Assembly: GCA_946902875.1 (NCBI GenBank)
Contig: OX336340.1
Coordinates: 3,989,739 to 4,053,738, forward strand
Source: Nematopogon swammerdamellus
Lineage: Eukaryota; Arthropoda; Insecta; Lepidoptera; Adelidae
Reading direction: 5' to 3'
Length of the DNA stretch: 64,000 nucleotides
The translations under genes and the position numbers were made by a program. The notes beneath the pieces were generated by a model, which had not been told where the DNA came from, did no database searches, and saw nothing but the letters and a program-made list of their open reading frames with translations. Of the stretch, positions 22,051 to 33,183 are shown piece after piece; position 1 is the first letter of the stretch; every line of letters starts with the position of its first letter.

Positions 22051-22402
22051 GCCAACTGTCGCTATTGAATATTAAGCAACGCTGGGTGCGGTCAGTTCTT
22101 GGATGGGTGACCGCTGACCGTTGGAGGCTGACCGAGGTTCGGATTCCTCGTAAAACTGTAGGTACCTTCCCTCCTAATCTTACTTGGTGGTAGGGTTTAA
22201 CCCGCCCGGGTTGGTACCACCGCACTGAATGAAACGTCGGTCGAAACGGCTATGTAAATAGTTTGTGTTTTCCGTCCAGTTCAGTGTAGCCGGCACGATC
22301 AAAGGGGGAAGCACTGACGTGGCACTTAGTTCACCCGGTGTTATGGCCTCACGGACGTTGTAGGTGATGTAGCCAACCGTGTCAGTGTCCATTAAAAAAA
22401 AA
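22051..22402 (+). mobile_element. SINE-A (5S head, A box lost)
   Basis: Starts gccaactgtcgctattgaat, so the A box is absent, but keeps the 5S-like region (attaagcaacgctgggtgcg) and B box. Full body and A-run. Confidence 0.82.
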
Positions 22403-22415
22403 GACTATTCCTAGA

Positions 22416-23053
22416 CAGTGGCGGCGCTAGGCGTCGGCGACCGCCGACGGCCTCGCGCCTGGGGGCACAGATTACTTAATAGTTACTTCGTAACAGATAA
22501 ATCACTCCATAGAAAAAGTTCCATACCTTCGGTTTTAATAGCCTACTGTTTTACGTCGCCAATCGCTGCGTGCGAAAATATACCTAAACGATCGAGTGTA
22601 AAGTGATTATTGCTTTGCAGCTGCGCGCAGTTGCGTGGGCGAGCGTGTAGGTATGCTTCGCGCGTCTGACGAATTTCACTGAATTAGACCGCCGCCCCGG
22701 CGCGGCGGTCCACGGCGGTAGTTAGTTAACGCGCGCAAGTACTGTGAGGTCTGCTGAGGGGGCCTCGCAAATATTCGTTTATATCCTACCTAGCTGACTC
22801 CCTTTGGGATCACGCGATCCCAAAAATTATCATCAAAGTATGGTCGCACATTTTGGGCTATTGCTTGTTGGGTTATTTATTTTTTAATTTGTGATTGTTC
22901 GTGTAATTTTTGATAACATTTGATTAGCAATAAAACTCATATACTCATACATCAGTCTCATTCTATTTCTCGTTTTCTTTCTGCCTGGGAAATGAAAGAG
23001 GCCTCGCAAAGCTGATGGCGCTGACGTCTACATTTGGTCTAGCACCGGCACTG
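22416..23053. mobile_element. hAT-like non-autonomous element
   Basis: Ends cagtggcggcgctag (22416-22430) and the complement of cagtgccggtgctag (23039-23053) are inverted repeats of the CAGTG type typical of hAT transposons. Flanks ttcctaga (22408-22415) and ttcctaaa (23054-23061) match at 7 of 8 positions, the 8-bp target duplication expected for hAT. No transposase in its 638 bp, so it depends on another source. Confidence 0.75.
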
Positions 23054-23271
23054 TTCCTAAAAACGGCATTCTAATACATTCCATAGTTTCAATACATATC
23101 TACAGTTTTATGTATTTAATTTTTATAGTTTTAGTTTTATGTATTTAATTTAATTTATAATTTGCGATTTCTACGTTTAAACTGGTATGTACTTATATTA
23201 TGTAGTGCAAGTATATTATAGTTTATCATAGTTATTTTCCATATATATTATATTTTACATTCCCACACTCA

Positions 23272-23450
23272 AGTCTTTTGCTACTACCTACTTATATCTC
23301 ACAACATACGACTCTCAAACATCCAAAGGTTGACTGGGAGAAATCCCTGTAAGGGATAAGTCCGCCTTTGCCCCTCATGTAAATTACTTATCGTTTGTTA
23401 CTGTTAAATGTTTTGGAGCAATAAAGTATTTCTATCTATCTATCTACACA
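23272..23450 (+). repeat. Family I (LINE 3' UTR-like)
   Basis: Well-preserved copy: ccaaaggttgactgggagaa, gataagtccgcctttgcccc, an AATAAAG signal, then a short CTAT run. The short tandem run is what LINEs without poly-A tails leave at their 3' end. Confidence 0.65.
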
Positions 23451-23564
23451 TTTACTGGAACAATCCAATCTTTTAAATGTTATTTAACATGGGACACGAT
23501 CCCGAGCACATATATCCGCCATGAAGTATATTAATCAAATTGATTTAAATATTTATTATGTTAG

Positions 23565-23790
23565 TAGCTTTTGCCCGCGGCTTCGCTCGCGTGAAATTCG
23601 TATTTAAAAAGAAGGAAGTATGTAAGCCCGCTACTCCCGTACCTCTATTTCGGCGCGCGGAACAATTCGTTTTCAACTGAATTTTATTTAGCCTATCCTG
23701 TGTCACGTATAGTTAAATGTACTTTTACTAAGTCTAATCGAATTCGGATGATCGGTTTAAGAGTTATGTAGGAACATACATACATACAAA
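23565..23790. repeat. Family F copy
   Basis: cttttgcccgcggcttcgct followed by cgcgtgaaattcgt and a moderately conserved body ending near a CATA run. Confidence 0.55.
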
Positions 23791-24266
23791 AAATATTTCT
23801 TAGTTTCAGTATCATATACATAGAGTCTACAAACGCAGTATCTCATAAAACAAAGTAACTTACTCCATGACCATACCTTACAGATTTATTATTAGTATTG
23901 ATGATGGATGATATAAAGTGAGTATTGAGAACATTTTTAAGGTACCGTATCCATACGGAAGACTACGTCATCTGTATGTCTGTGTTGCAGTTGCAATTAA
24001 ACTTTCATCGTCCTCGACCTCGTTTGCGAACGCATCCAGCTGACACTTTATGCGCCGGCGCACTTTTATCGACGACTTTACGCTTATCGTAAATTTCTCA
24101 GATACCACCCGTTGAGTACTCGCCTAAATAAACACCAGAATGTAGAACGGAGATGTTGTAACTGGAACTGACTCATGTGGTCGTCAATAATAGTGCATGA
24201 TGGATAAAAAAATCTCTGTGTCGATTGTAATAATTACAATCGACAATTATTACAATTATTAATAAA

Positions 24267-24385
24267 CGTCCAGTTCAGTGTAGCCGGCATGAAATGAAGG
24301 CTGACACGGCACCTAGTTCATCCGGTGTTTTGGGCTGACATCACGGATGTTGTAGATAGCCAACCGTGTCAGTTTACATAAAAAC
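24267..24385 (+). mobile_element. SINE-A 3' fragment
   Basis: cgtccagttcagtgtagccg to the A-run, with small deletions. Confidence 0.75.
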
Positions 24386-24390
24386 ATCAA

Positions 24391-24490
24391 CAACCCCGTA
24401 CGGAAGCCTTTTACTAAGCCTACAACGTCTGTCCGTCCGGTCCGGTCCGTCCATCCGTCCGTCCGTCGGACCAAACACAAAACTCACACA
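24391..24490 (-). repeat. Family E tail fragment
   Basis: cccgtacggaagccttttac and a CCGT-rich run resemble the reverse of the family E tail. Confidence 0.5.
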
Positions 24491-24509
24491 CTAAATTATG
24501 TGTGTGATT

Positions 24510-24582
24510 ATTATGGGCTGACATCACGGACGTTGTAGGTGATGTAGCCAACCGTGTCAGTTTTCATAAAAAAAAAAAAAAT
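24510..24582 (+). mobile_element. SINE-A 3' fragment
   Basis: ttatgggctgacatcacgga through the A-run only. Confidence 0.75.
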
Positions 24583-24719
24583 GACATCATACACATCTCA
24601 TCGAGACGTTCAGTTCAGTACCAACACGATGGGTATAAGACCAATGGTTCTCGAAATATGACCAAAACAAATGTTGAATATATATTTGTTATTTTAAAAT
24701 AGTTGTAATAGTTCTTTTT

Positions 24720-25045
24720 GTACTGTGTGGGGCCGGTACTTTAAAAGAATAACCCCACTGCATCTCTCCCCGTGTATGTCGTAAAAGGCGACTAAGGGAT
24801 ATGACTCCCTTCTTATATTACTAGGTGGTAGGGTTTAACCCGTCCGGGTTGGTACCACCGCACTGAATGAAAGGTAGGTCGAAACGGCTATGTAAATAGT
24901 TTGTGTTGTCCGTCCAGTTCAGTGTAGCCGGCACGACCGAAGGGAAGCACTGACGTGGCACCAAGTTCACCCGGTGTTATGGGCTAACATCACGGATGTT
25001 GGAGGTGATGTCGCCAACCGTGACAGTATCCATAAAAAAAAAAAA
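24720..25045 (+). mobile_element. SINE-A leader type (full)
   Basis: Leader gtactgtgtggggccggtac joined directly to the body, complete to an A-run. Confidence 0.88.
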
Positions 25046-25388
25046 TTGATCTAGTTGTAAGTACATTTACATATATTGGATATCGGGTTGAACGAGATAT
25101 TTTATATTCTTTAGCCATACATAAGTATGTATGTATATATATTTTATATATTATTTAGTCATAATTTTTAGAAGTACTTAATGTGAATTTTAAGTTCTAG
25201 TATTAATTTTTAATTGGTTTAGTAGTACCTATATTTTCATTTTAAGTTTTAGGTAAAATATCTGTTGAGTTTCCTAATAAAATAAAATATATGTTTTCTT
25301 CTCCTTCCGCCCATTTTAAAATTATCTATTTCCATCCAATTTGAATCTTGTGAGGTAAAATATTTAATCTGTTTGTATCTTGTTGCAG

Positions 25389-25584
25389 AGCTTCCTGTCA
25401 GCGAACGCCAAATGCTGGTGGGCCGGTGCGCTGTCGGCCGCCACCGCCGAGCTGCGGTACGCGGGCTACGTGGCCCCCGGGGTGCTGCTGGTGGGCGGGG
25501 CTGCCAGGGCGCTGGAGACAGTGCGCGGCGCCTACGCGCGCTCCGTACTCAAACCACCACCCACCTACCTCATATGCGGCCTTG
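25389..25584 (+). CDS. Internal exon, unrecognised protein
   Basis: A 196-bp exon bounded by an acceptor (tttgtatcttgttgcag, ending 25388) and a donor (g|gtgagt at 25585). It starts in phase 0 and leaves one base over; the open frame encodes 65 residues beginning SFLSANAKCWWAGAL. GC is far above the flanks and third positions are mostly G/C, as in real coding DNA of this type. The middle (YVAPGVLLVGGAARA) is hydrophobic and small-residue rich, possibly a membrane helix, followed by a basic segment and KPPPTYLICG. I do not recognise the protein. No neighbouring exon was found, so introns must be long. A SINE-B begins only about 16 bp after the donor. Confidence 0.7.
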
Positions 25585-25600
25585 GTGAGTTACCATTTCC

Positions 25601-25920
25601 TAGTGGTTTGGGCATCGGCTTCTCATGCGAGAGGTCCGAGGTTCGAATCCGGTCGGCGTGTTCCAATGAGTTTTTTCTGACTGAAAAATTTACGTGCATA
25701 CCTACACCTGCCGCTTCACCGTTCGGAACCGGTGTAAAAGTGTAGGTCCCTTCCCTTGCCCCTTACTAGGTGGTAGGCTCAAATTGTAGCCGACTGGGTT
25801 GGTACCACCGTACTGGATGTAAGATGGCCGGCACCTACCTTCTCGGAGGTGATATTGGCTGGTCGGAGCAAGCGCTTTGGCCCCTCCGACTCAGCCACCC
25901 ATACCGCATTACATAAAAAA
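25601..25920 (+). mobile_element. SINE-B, internally deleted
   Basis: Head from agtggtttgggcatcggctt, B box aggttcgaatcc, body, then a deletion that joins gatggccg to gcacctacct, and the tail ending acataaaaaa. Inserted just downstream of the exon donor at 25585. Confidence 0.85.
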
Positions 25921-26215
25921 TGAACAAAACCAACATGACTGGGTGCACCGGCGGCGTGTCCAGGATTTTCATTCGGCGTTTCAGATTATGATCATAGGAA
26001 ATTCTAATACTGGAACTAGCCTAGAAAATATTCTAGGTGGTCTAAACTTTTCATGCCTAGTTATGAAGGTAGTATGCAAAAACTTAATAATGAATATAGT
26101 TAAAAAAATACACATACCATAAGTTATTTTAAATTTTCACGGGGGAGAGGAGGTTGAACCTCCAAAACCCCTCCTTCGGCATGCCCATGAGTGGCTGCTC
26201 CGAGGAACCAAAGGT

Positions 26216-26244
26216 ACTACACCTGGAATTTTTCCAGGTGTAGT
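26216..26244. repeat. 13-bp stem hairpin
   Basis: actacacctggaa and its complement with a 3-bp loop. In RNA from either strand it would form a stable stem; no other role seen. Confidence 0.8.
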
Positions 26245-26329
26245 AACTTCAATGCATGTACTCCAAAAGGATTTGTGAGCGGTACCTGAAACCGATGATC
26301 ATTTGTGTGCAGAATGTTGGCGGGGTCAG

Positions 26330-26440
26330 TGGTGTGGCAGTCAGATCAGAACCATGGCACATATAGTTCTGTTGCCTCTGCATACCCCATTGGGCGAAAC
26401 AACACCCGAAAGACATTCCGGCTCCTTTCGTGAACACTCG
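26330..26440 (+). repeat. Family J (LINE 3' end-like)
   Basis: tctgttgcctctgcataccc then cattgggcg resembles 16590-16745. Confidence 0.45.
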
Positions 26441-26484
26441 GCTCGAAACGAAACGTAACAAAAACGACATGCGCCGCCTCAACA

Positions 26485-26505
26485 TTAGGTTAGATTAGGT
26501 TAGGC
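26485..26505 (+). repeat. TTAGG-like interstitial run
   Basis: Four adjacent TTAGG/TTAGA units, the insect telomere motif with one change. Too short to indicate a telomere. Confidence 0.6.
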
Positions 26506-27026
26506 TACGCGACGCATCTTCTATATATTAACCCTGGTTATTTTTTTTTTACCACCAAAACATCACTCCTACCACTTTCCTTCGAGCCGAAGTCTGCCTA
26601 AGTGTGCACGAAAGAGGCCAGGAATGTCTTTCAGGTGACGCACCTCCTCATTGGGAAACTTGTTCTTGTTTCGCACTGCAAAGGTGTACAGGACATTTTA
26701 ATCCATTGTCATCTGTTTAGTGCTGGAGCCCCTTAATCGTGAACTATTTGAAGAAAACGCCAAAGACCAAGGGATGTGAAAGATACAATAGCGATTATGT
26801 CTGGCTGGTTATATTAGAAAATCTCACGCCAATGAAAGTGTTTTGCGTTTATTTGTTATGGCAACACTATAAACCTGGTGATTTAGCGCGTTAGTGTGCG
26901 AGTAAGCGAAAACTACACATTCTGCCACATTCACTTTCATACAAATTGTCGCGCATAGCAGTTCCACTTCGAGCGGCTGTGCTGATTGAGGTGATATATT
27001 TGTGTTTCCTTAAACGGGGGGGTTTT

Positions 27027-27342
27027 TTTATGGCAACTGACACGGTTCGCTACATCACCTACAACATCCGTGATGTCAGCCCATAACACCGGCTGAACTT
27101 GGTGCCACGTCAGTGCTTCTATTCGGTCGTGCCGGCTACACTGAACTGGACGGAAAACACAAACTATTTACATAGCCGTTTCGACCGACCTTTCATTCAG
27201 TGCAGTCGTACCAGCCCGGGCGGGTTAAACCCTACCACCTAATAATATAAGAAGGGAGTCATATCCCTTAGTCGCCTTTTACGACATACACGGGGAGAGA
27301 TGCAGTGGGGCTATTCTTTTAAAGTACCGGCCCCACACGGTT
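27027..27342 (-). mobile_element. SINE-A leader type
   Basis: T-run, then the reverse complement of body and leader, ending ccggccccacacggt. Nearly intact. Confidence 0.87.
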
Positions 27343-27594
27343 TTTGCTTTAAAATATCGTTGCTGTTGTTAGTGATGATAACATTATGTTAACTTAATGT
27401 TTGTACTGAAATTGCTACTTGACTAGGCATCAAAATCAACATAATATTATCCAAAGACTCTTACCTTAACACAAGACGTCAGCCAAAATCAGAACCTCTC
27501 GGCTAATCTGCCGCTACCTCCAATGTCGTTTCGAACTTCCCATCCCTACACGCTGGACTAATCGCGGATGCGTACCAATCGATTCTACAGATCT

Positions 27595-27800
27595 TTCCAC
27601 GACAGAACCGGTAAATTCTGGAACGCTCTCCCTGCTCATGTACTGCTGCCCCAAGGACATTCTCGGGGCCTTCAAGAGGGGCGTGAATGGGCACCTGTCA
27701 TGTCGGCATGGCATTCGCAGCCCCCCAATACGACCGAATAGCCAAGGGTCTCATTAGACACCTTATGGGTGGCTCTGCGCGATATGTTGCGCTTTCAATA
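27595..27800 (+). pseudogene. LINE G ORF2 C-terminus
   Basis: Encodes RTGKFWNALPAHVL and, after a +1 shift, ILGAFKRGVNGHLSCRHG. This is the same C-terminal block as at 10074-10212. It continues to the terminal cattagacaccttatgggtg. A dead copy. Confidence 0.7.
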
Positions 27801-28129
27801 AATCAAATTCACGAGACCGATAAAATCGTAACCCTGCTACATGCCTCGAAAGCCGCAACATACCATTCCGATCCGATTGCATTTCGCCGTAATATAATTC
27901 GTTCCAGCGGCGCATTCGTAAACAATAATTAGCGAAATTTTGGGAGAACGGCGGCACGACGACGACGACGCGGGGAACAGGTTGCGCGACTCTTACTCTC
28001 TTGTGGAAATCGCATCCGGCCCACAATGCACGCGAGATCGTATCGGAGGTCGACTCCCTGTCTCCCGCACAACTGATTCTATATGGCCGCATAGCGCGAG
28101 ACAAGTGTTGCGGTCTTAGCCGGTATATT

Positions 28130-28500
28130 ATGCTGTGCGATACAGAGCGATAACACCATCGGCTTTGATGGAGAAAACGTTTTTAGAGAAGAAGTCTACA
28201 TAATTCGGTATTGCAGAGGCTCTTAGCCGGTATGTGACCTGTCCTATAGACCGTAAAAAGACCGATGACTTAGATGGAGAAAACGTTTTCAGAGAAGAAG
28301 ACTACATAATTAGGTTTGCCAGAGGCTCTTATCCGGTATGTAACCTGTCCAATAGACCGTAAGAAGACCGATAACTTAGGCGGAGAAAATATTTTCAGAG
28401 AAGAAGTCTACATAATTAGGTTTTCCAGAGGATCTTAGCCGATATAAGCTGTCCTATAGATCGTAAGAAGACCGATGAGTTAGACGGTGAAAACATTTTG
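28130..28500 (+). repeat. Tandem repeat, ~105-bp unit
   Basis: About 3.3 units, each with gagaaaacgttttcagagaa, then aggctcttagccgg and gtcctatagaccgtaa. The starts of ggagaaaa lie near 28169, 28275 and 28380, with a diverged one near 28484. Non-coding. Confidence 0.85.
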
Positions 28501-28534
28501 TATATCCCGGAGTAACATAATTTAAAAAAAAGGT

Positions 28535-28750
28535 GGCCAAGTTCGAGTCGAGCTCGCGTAAAGAGCGTTCCGTACCATCCCGTTTTCTATGAGAACAGCT
28601 ATAGAAGGCTTAGGGTTTTTATGTAGGTCTTCCTGTAAATTAAGTTTATATCCAATGGTAAATTAAGTTAAGAAAAAAGTGATCAAGTTCGAGTCGAGCT
28701 CGCGTAAAGAGGGCTCCGTACCATCCCGTTTTCTGTGAGAACTAGAAGGC
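28535..28750 (+). repeat. Direct duplication of ~75 bp
   Basis: gttcgagtcgagctcgcgta, aagag and ccgtaccatcccgttttct occur at 28540-28600 and again at 28688-28740. The first part resembles a diverged family E head. Confidence 0.75.
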
Positions 28751-28989
28751 TAATATTAAATACATAAATATATAATAATAATTTATTTTATTTTATTTTA
28801 TAATTATATAAAATAATTATTAATATGTACCTACATGTAACAAAAAACGTGAAAATAAAGAATTAATAAATTAAAATATATAGAAAATATTAAATTAATA
28901 AAAAAAATATAACTTATATTTGGAATCTATATTATTCTTGAATTTTACTGGCGAATTTCACTATCAAAGTATTTTTATTGCTCGCATTT

Positions 28990-30020
28990 TTTAACATTAT
29001 GCTTGTCTTATTGATATAATTAATGTTTAGTATTTCACGATAATATCTAGTTAGTCCTAAGTAAATTTCAACCTCGCATGTCGACACTACCACCTAAACT
29101 TGTGATATACAGTCTCTTGTCACATACTTATTAAAGTGTAAATAAGCGCGGCAGCTGGTGGTGTTGTGCTGATAGTGGGGCAAACGGGACGGCTTGTGGC
29201 GGTGGGTGCAGGTTTCACAAGATGACCTCGCGAGCACACGAGACCAGCTGTCAAGTCGACAAGCCTTGCTGCACACGACATTACACGTGCAATGACTCCT
29301 ATCGTGTCCATTTAGACTATATGGTAATCTTGTCAACAAACGGCACTGTTGTCCCTTATTTACTGCCCTGTTCCATTTTTGAATTATAATTTTTTTTTGA
29401 GATTGCAAAATTTTAGAAACTAACAACCGTAGGACATGAGATGGATTCTAAAAAAAACTGTTTTAAAAAAACATTGAACCGACTTCAAAAACTAAGACCA
29501 CGGGGAAGACCACCCCACCCGCGCCAGGTGTTCAAAATATCTCACTAATTCACAGAAATCCATAATGTGGTCACGATATCCAACAACGATTATGTTTCCG
29601 AAATTTACAATAATATTAACCCAAAACTCACCATAACCGAAAGTGTATCAAATGTATTCGAATAAATTAAAGCTCTAATCGGGAAGTATCCAATATTTTA
29701 CGCAAATCATCACGAAAGAGAAACAACCTGAGGTGTCGCTGCTAACACCGAGCGCAACAGCTAAACCTCTTTGAAATATAACTGGTAATTGCACCTCACC
29801 GCGGGACAACGAATTGAAAATGGCTATTATCGCGTCGAGGAAACCTCCATACAAATCGTTGTTGTGGAAAGCTGCCTGATTTATTCGGTGCGTTATGCAT
29901 AGCTAATTCAAGCCGCTAATGTTTTTATTTGACAGCTCAAGTTGAGCCTCCTACGCGACCTGTCGTCGGTTGTTAGCGGCCTTAGCGGGCCGTTTAACTC
30001 CAAAGCAATCAAAGACCGCA
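28990..30020. other. No recognised content
   Basis: Mixed AT-rich sequence; an open frame at 29094-29426 (-) shows no signature. No repeat family in common with the rest of the window. Confidence 0.45.
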
Positions 30021-30026
30021 CCAAAA

Positions 30027-30140
30027 CTAGATAGACGCGGTGCTGACGCTCTGCGCTTGCTCAGCCAAAAGGAATATGAACTTATAAAGAATATGATTGG
30101 CTGAGCGCGCACAAGCGAGCGGTAAGAGGAAGCGATGCAT
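30027..30140 (-). repeat. Family K, part
   Basis: gcggtgctgacgctctgcgc and the following aaaaggaatatgaactt-type sequence are the reverse complement of 62286-62399. Probably one repeat family, two copies. Confidence 0.6.
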
Positions 30141-30163
30141 GTGGATGGACCCAATTATTATTA

Positions 30164-30490
30164 TTTTTTTTTTTTTATTGAAACTGACACAGTTGGCTAC
30201 ATCACCTACAACGTCCGTGATGTCAGCCCATAACACCGGGCGAACTTGGTGCCACGTCAGTGCTTCCCGTCGGTCGTGCCGGCTACACTGAACTGGACGG
30301 AAAACACAAACTATTTACATAGCCGTTTCGACCGACCTTTCATTCAGTGCGGTGGTACCAACCCGGGCGGGTTAAACCCTACCACCTAGTAATATAAGAA
30401 GGGAGTCATATCCCTTAGTCGCCTTTTACGACATAGACGGGGAGAGATGCAGTGGAGCTATTCTTTTAAAGTACCGGCCCAACACGGTAC
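30164..30490 (-). mobile_element. SINE-A leader type
   Basis: T-run at 30164-30176, full body, leader ending ccggcccaacacggtac. Confidence 0.88.
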
Positions 30491-30874
30491 AAATTGTACC
30501 AATTGTGTTAAGGTGATGATAGGCTGCGTCTGACTCGAATTTCAAGAAATTTACCACCAATATTACTCACCTGACAGATATGTCATACTTCATCTATCAG
30601 CGCAGATCGATAGCTTTTTGAAAACACGATTTGAATAACTTCGCTGTATAGAAAAAAATCATGAACATGCCTCTGAATTTAGTTATAAAAACGTATTTAA
30701 GGCAACGTGACCAAATCAAGGCTTTGGAAAAAAGATATTTTATTTGTTTAATATATATCTAAATCCGTAGCTTTTCACTTTTATATTTCGATCCGTAGTT
30801 TTGGAATTAAAAAAATAAAAACCAATTTTTTTATTGATTGGCTGTGTTGCATCCTACTCCAACCAGCGAAAGCG

Positions 30875-31085
30875 GCGCCTTGAAAGAGGAGTACGGGTGA
30901 ATACGGGTTCACAGGGCCTTAAAAAGAGACAAATAGTTTTCTCGCCGTCTTACTCCGCTCTACGAGGATTGTCGGTATTTCAACCAAGGGAGAGGGGGAT
31001 GACGGAGTTTTGGAGCATGATTGTCGAGAAAATACTTATCGAGCACCGCGTGTTGCGTCTATCTAGTTTGGAATACGGTCTTTGA
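30875..31085 (+). repeat. Family K, part
   Basis: tctcgccgtcttactccgct to tatcgagcaccgcgt has a reverse-strand counterpart at 62130-62260. Both copies have an open frame sharing the residues EKILIEHRV or QKILIEHRV, so a relic of a coding element is possible. Confidence 0.5.
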
Positions 31086-31283
31086 AAGCAATGCAGATGT
31101 TGGTTTAGATAGAACTGGATCTGCGGCAGAATTAATGATTGTTAGCTTTATGTTGTAGCCGAGGCGTTTTAGCTTTCTGTTGTAAGGATACTTATGTAGA
31201 AGCAGTTCTTAGCAACGAGTTCTTGCGAACATAACTATTTGATTTTCTTAGTCGGATACGTTTTGTATCCATATGTATTGTAT

Positions 31284-31425
31284 CCGTATGTATGTATATA
31301 TTCTTTATTGAACACACATTTATACAAATTAGGCACAATAGGCGAGCTTAATGCCGCTAGGCATTCTATTCTAACTAATAACCTTTGGGATGTGCGAGAA
31401 GTAAATGCAGGCGAACAGGAATAGT
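31284..31425 (-). repeat. Family M (LINE 3' UTR-like)
   Basis: Copy of the 8824-8946 repeat with gcttaatgccgctaggcatt; the minus strand ends CAATAAAGAATATA. Confidence 0.5.
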
Positions 31426-31639
31426 TTGTGACAATGTGTTAGACTGTAAAGAAATATGTATGATAAATTACCATGAATACTACTTAAATACTTGAATAAG
31501 CATAGATATATATGTATATAATAATCTGTGGTACTGTTGTGCAACACAATCAACTGAAAGACAAGAGAATGAGATAAAAGGGATACATCTTGTTCATAGT
31601 AAAACCACAATGTAACTATATTCATTCGTTGCACCAAAC

Positions 31640-31910
31640 TAGTTCTCAGAAACGGCCGGCAGCACAGCTGTCTTGCAGAAAAGCTCCATTCGGTGGAAGG
31701 AAAGGCTTGGAGGTCGGTAGCCTTCTAAAGTAAGTCTCGCTAAGCCTGCTCTCCCGACCTTCGCAGATCCGGGTCGAAGAGACAGGTTAGGACTTGCATC
31801 GCATACACGGCTCAATCCACTTACTTTAGTAAGTACTTGCTGACTGAGATATGAGACTTGCTTGTATCAATAAACGCAAATACGAAAGAGCTATACGCTC
31901 TACCGCTCAG
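31640..31910. other. No recognised content
   Basis: Includes an imperfect repeat of taaagtaagt/ttagtaagt around 31725-31835 but no nameable feature. Confidence 0.4.
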
Positions 31911-31917
31911 CTAGGGC

Positions 31918-32216
31918 TGTACATTGTGGAGCCGGTACTTAAAAAGGAATCCATTGCATCTCTCCCCGTGCATGTCGTAAAAGGCGACTAAGGGATAAGG
32001 ACAAGATGCCGTGCTAAAGGGCGACAGGGTAACCACCTTCGAAGTCATGCAGCAGGTGGGTCTTCGTGCCTTACGGGCTGCTTGATAGTTATCTTGTCCG
32101 AATACTTTGCTAAACGTGGTGGTCGGTGTCGTGTTGTAATTTACAAAACTTCTTGAAGCACAACACTAATTAGGTACTCTGCTCACCCCGATTGTCGGGA
32201 TACAGCGTGTGGTATG
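31918..32216 (+). repeat. Family C copy
   Basis: Leader-like start, then aaggacaagatgccgtgcta and gattgtcgggatacagcgtg to a short TATG end. Confidence 0.75.
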
Positions 32217-32377
32217 TATGGTACGAAAGACCTATTAACTACATGTTTAGGAAATATACCTATGCAAATAAACTTGTCCATAATTTCATAGCGGTTATCT
32301 AAGTTTTGCTCTTTTAACCCGTGTCGAAGCGTATTGCCACAGTAACACAAGCAACGGGCGACGATGTCAAGGATCAC
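32217..32377 (-). pseudogene. Decayed open frame, unrecognised
   Basis: The minus strand is open from about 32377 through the end of the preceding family C copy, with protein-like composition in the first 50 codons. First of several compact open frames between 32.2 and 39.0 kb; see the findings. No family identified. Confidence 0.3.
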
Positions 32378-32700
32378 GGGGCCGTAAACAATGTAGTAAA
32401 GATAATATCGGAAGGCAAAACGAGCGGATTACAACAAAACAATATCCACTCGAGCGGCGGCGACGCCATCGAGGAAGAAAATAATAACCTCAGAGGGCAT
32501 GTCATAGACAATAAAACACGAACGTGACTCCCGATGCCGCCATTTTCATTATTCTATTTGGAAAGATAAGACTGATGCTCGTGGTACGACGCTAGATGAA
32601 GACGCCGCCGGCCGCACCGAATTGGCAGAAGTCACGAAGCTACCAGTGAGCGCCGTCGATCGCACGCTTTGTCCATTCATACTCCTTACGGTATTATGGT
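32321..32700 (+). pseudogene. Decayed gene, two open frames
   Basis: A 68-codon open frame (32321-32527), Asn/Gly/Glu-rich, overlaps in another frame a second block that stays open to about 32697. Composition of both blocks is protein-like and not repetitive, and they adjoin without a SINE between them, so a frameshifted old gene is the simplest reading. A further short open block lies at 32745-32865. No function assigned. Confidence 0.35.
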
Positions 32701-33183
32701 AGTAATTTACTTTAAAAAATTAGCATTTAAACTGCAACCTTAGATGACCTCCTCAACAAAACACGCACAAGGACAGACAATAATCAAACGCCCACAAATA
32801 TGCTCGAAAGTAAAACTGCTTCAAACAAGGACACTGAACGAGGAAAAGCGACATTACCTTATTAAGCTTTTATATTAGTTTGAAGATCTCTGTAAGGCTG
32901 TGGGAATGGGAAGATTATGGCTCTCTCTCTATATAAAAGTGAAAGTCTCTCATTCCATCCAGTATATAATTGTTTGCCCATCGCCAGAAATTATTGCTGA
33001 GTATTTCATCTTTATCTGTACTATTAATTATAAATGTATGAGTGTGCGTTTGTTTTACATTGTAATTTATCTATTAAAATATATAGTTCCTTCCTTGATC
33101 AGCTTACAAAGCTTCCGTTTATTGCTTGAATATATATTATGTTTTATTCTTTACTAAAAATTTCAATTCTAATTAGTTGTCAG

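Noticed and set aside
26485..26505. Telomere or subtelomere
   Set aside because: Only four motif units, surrounded by ordinary interspersed sequence.
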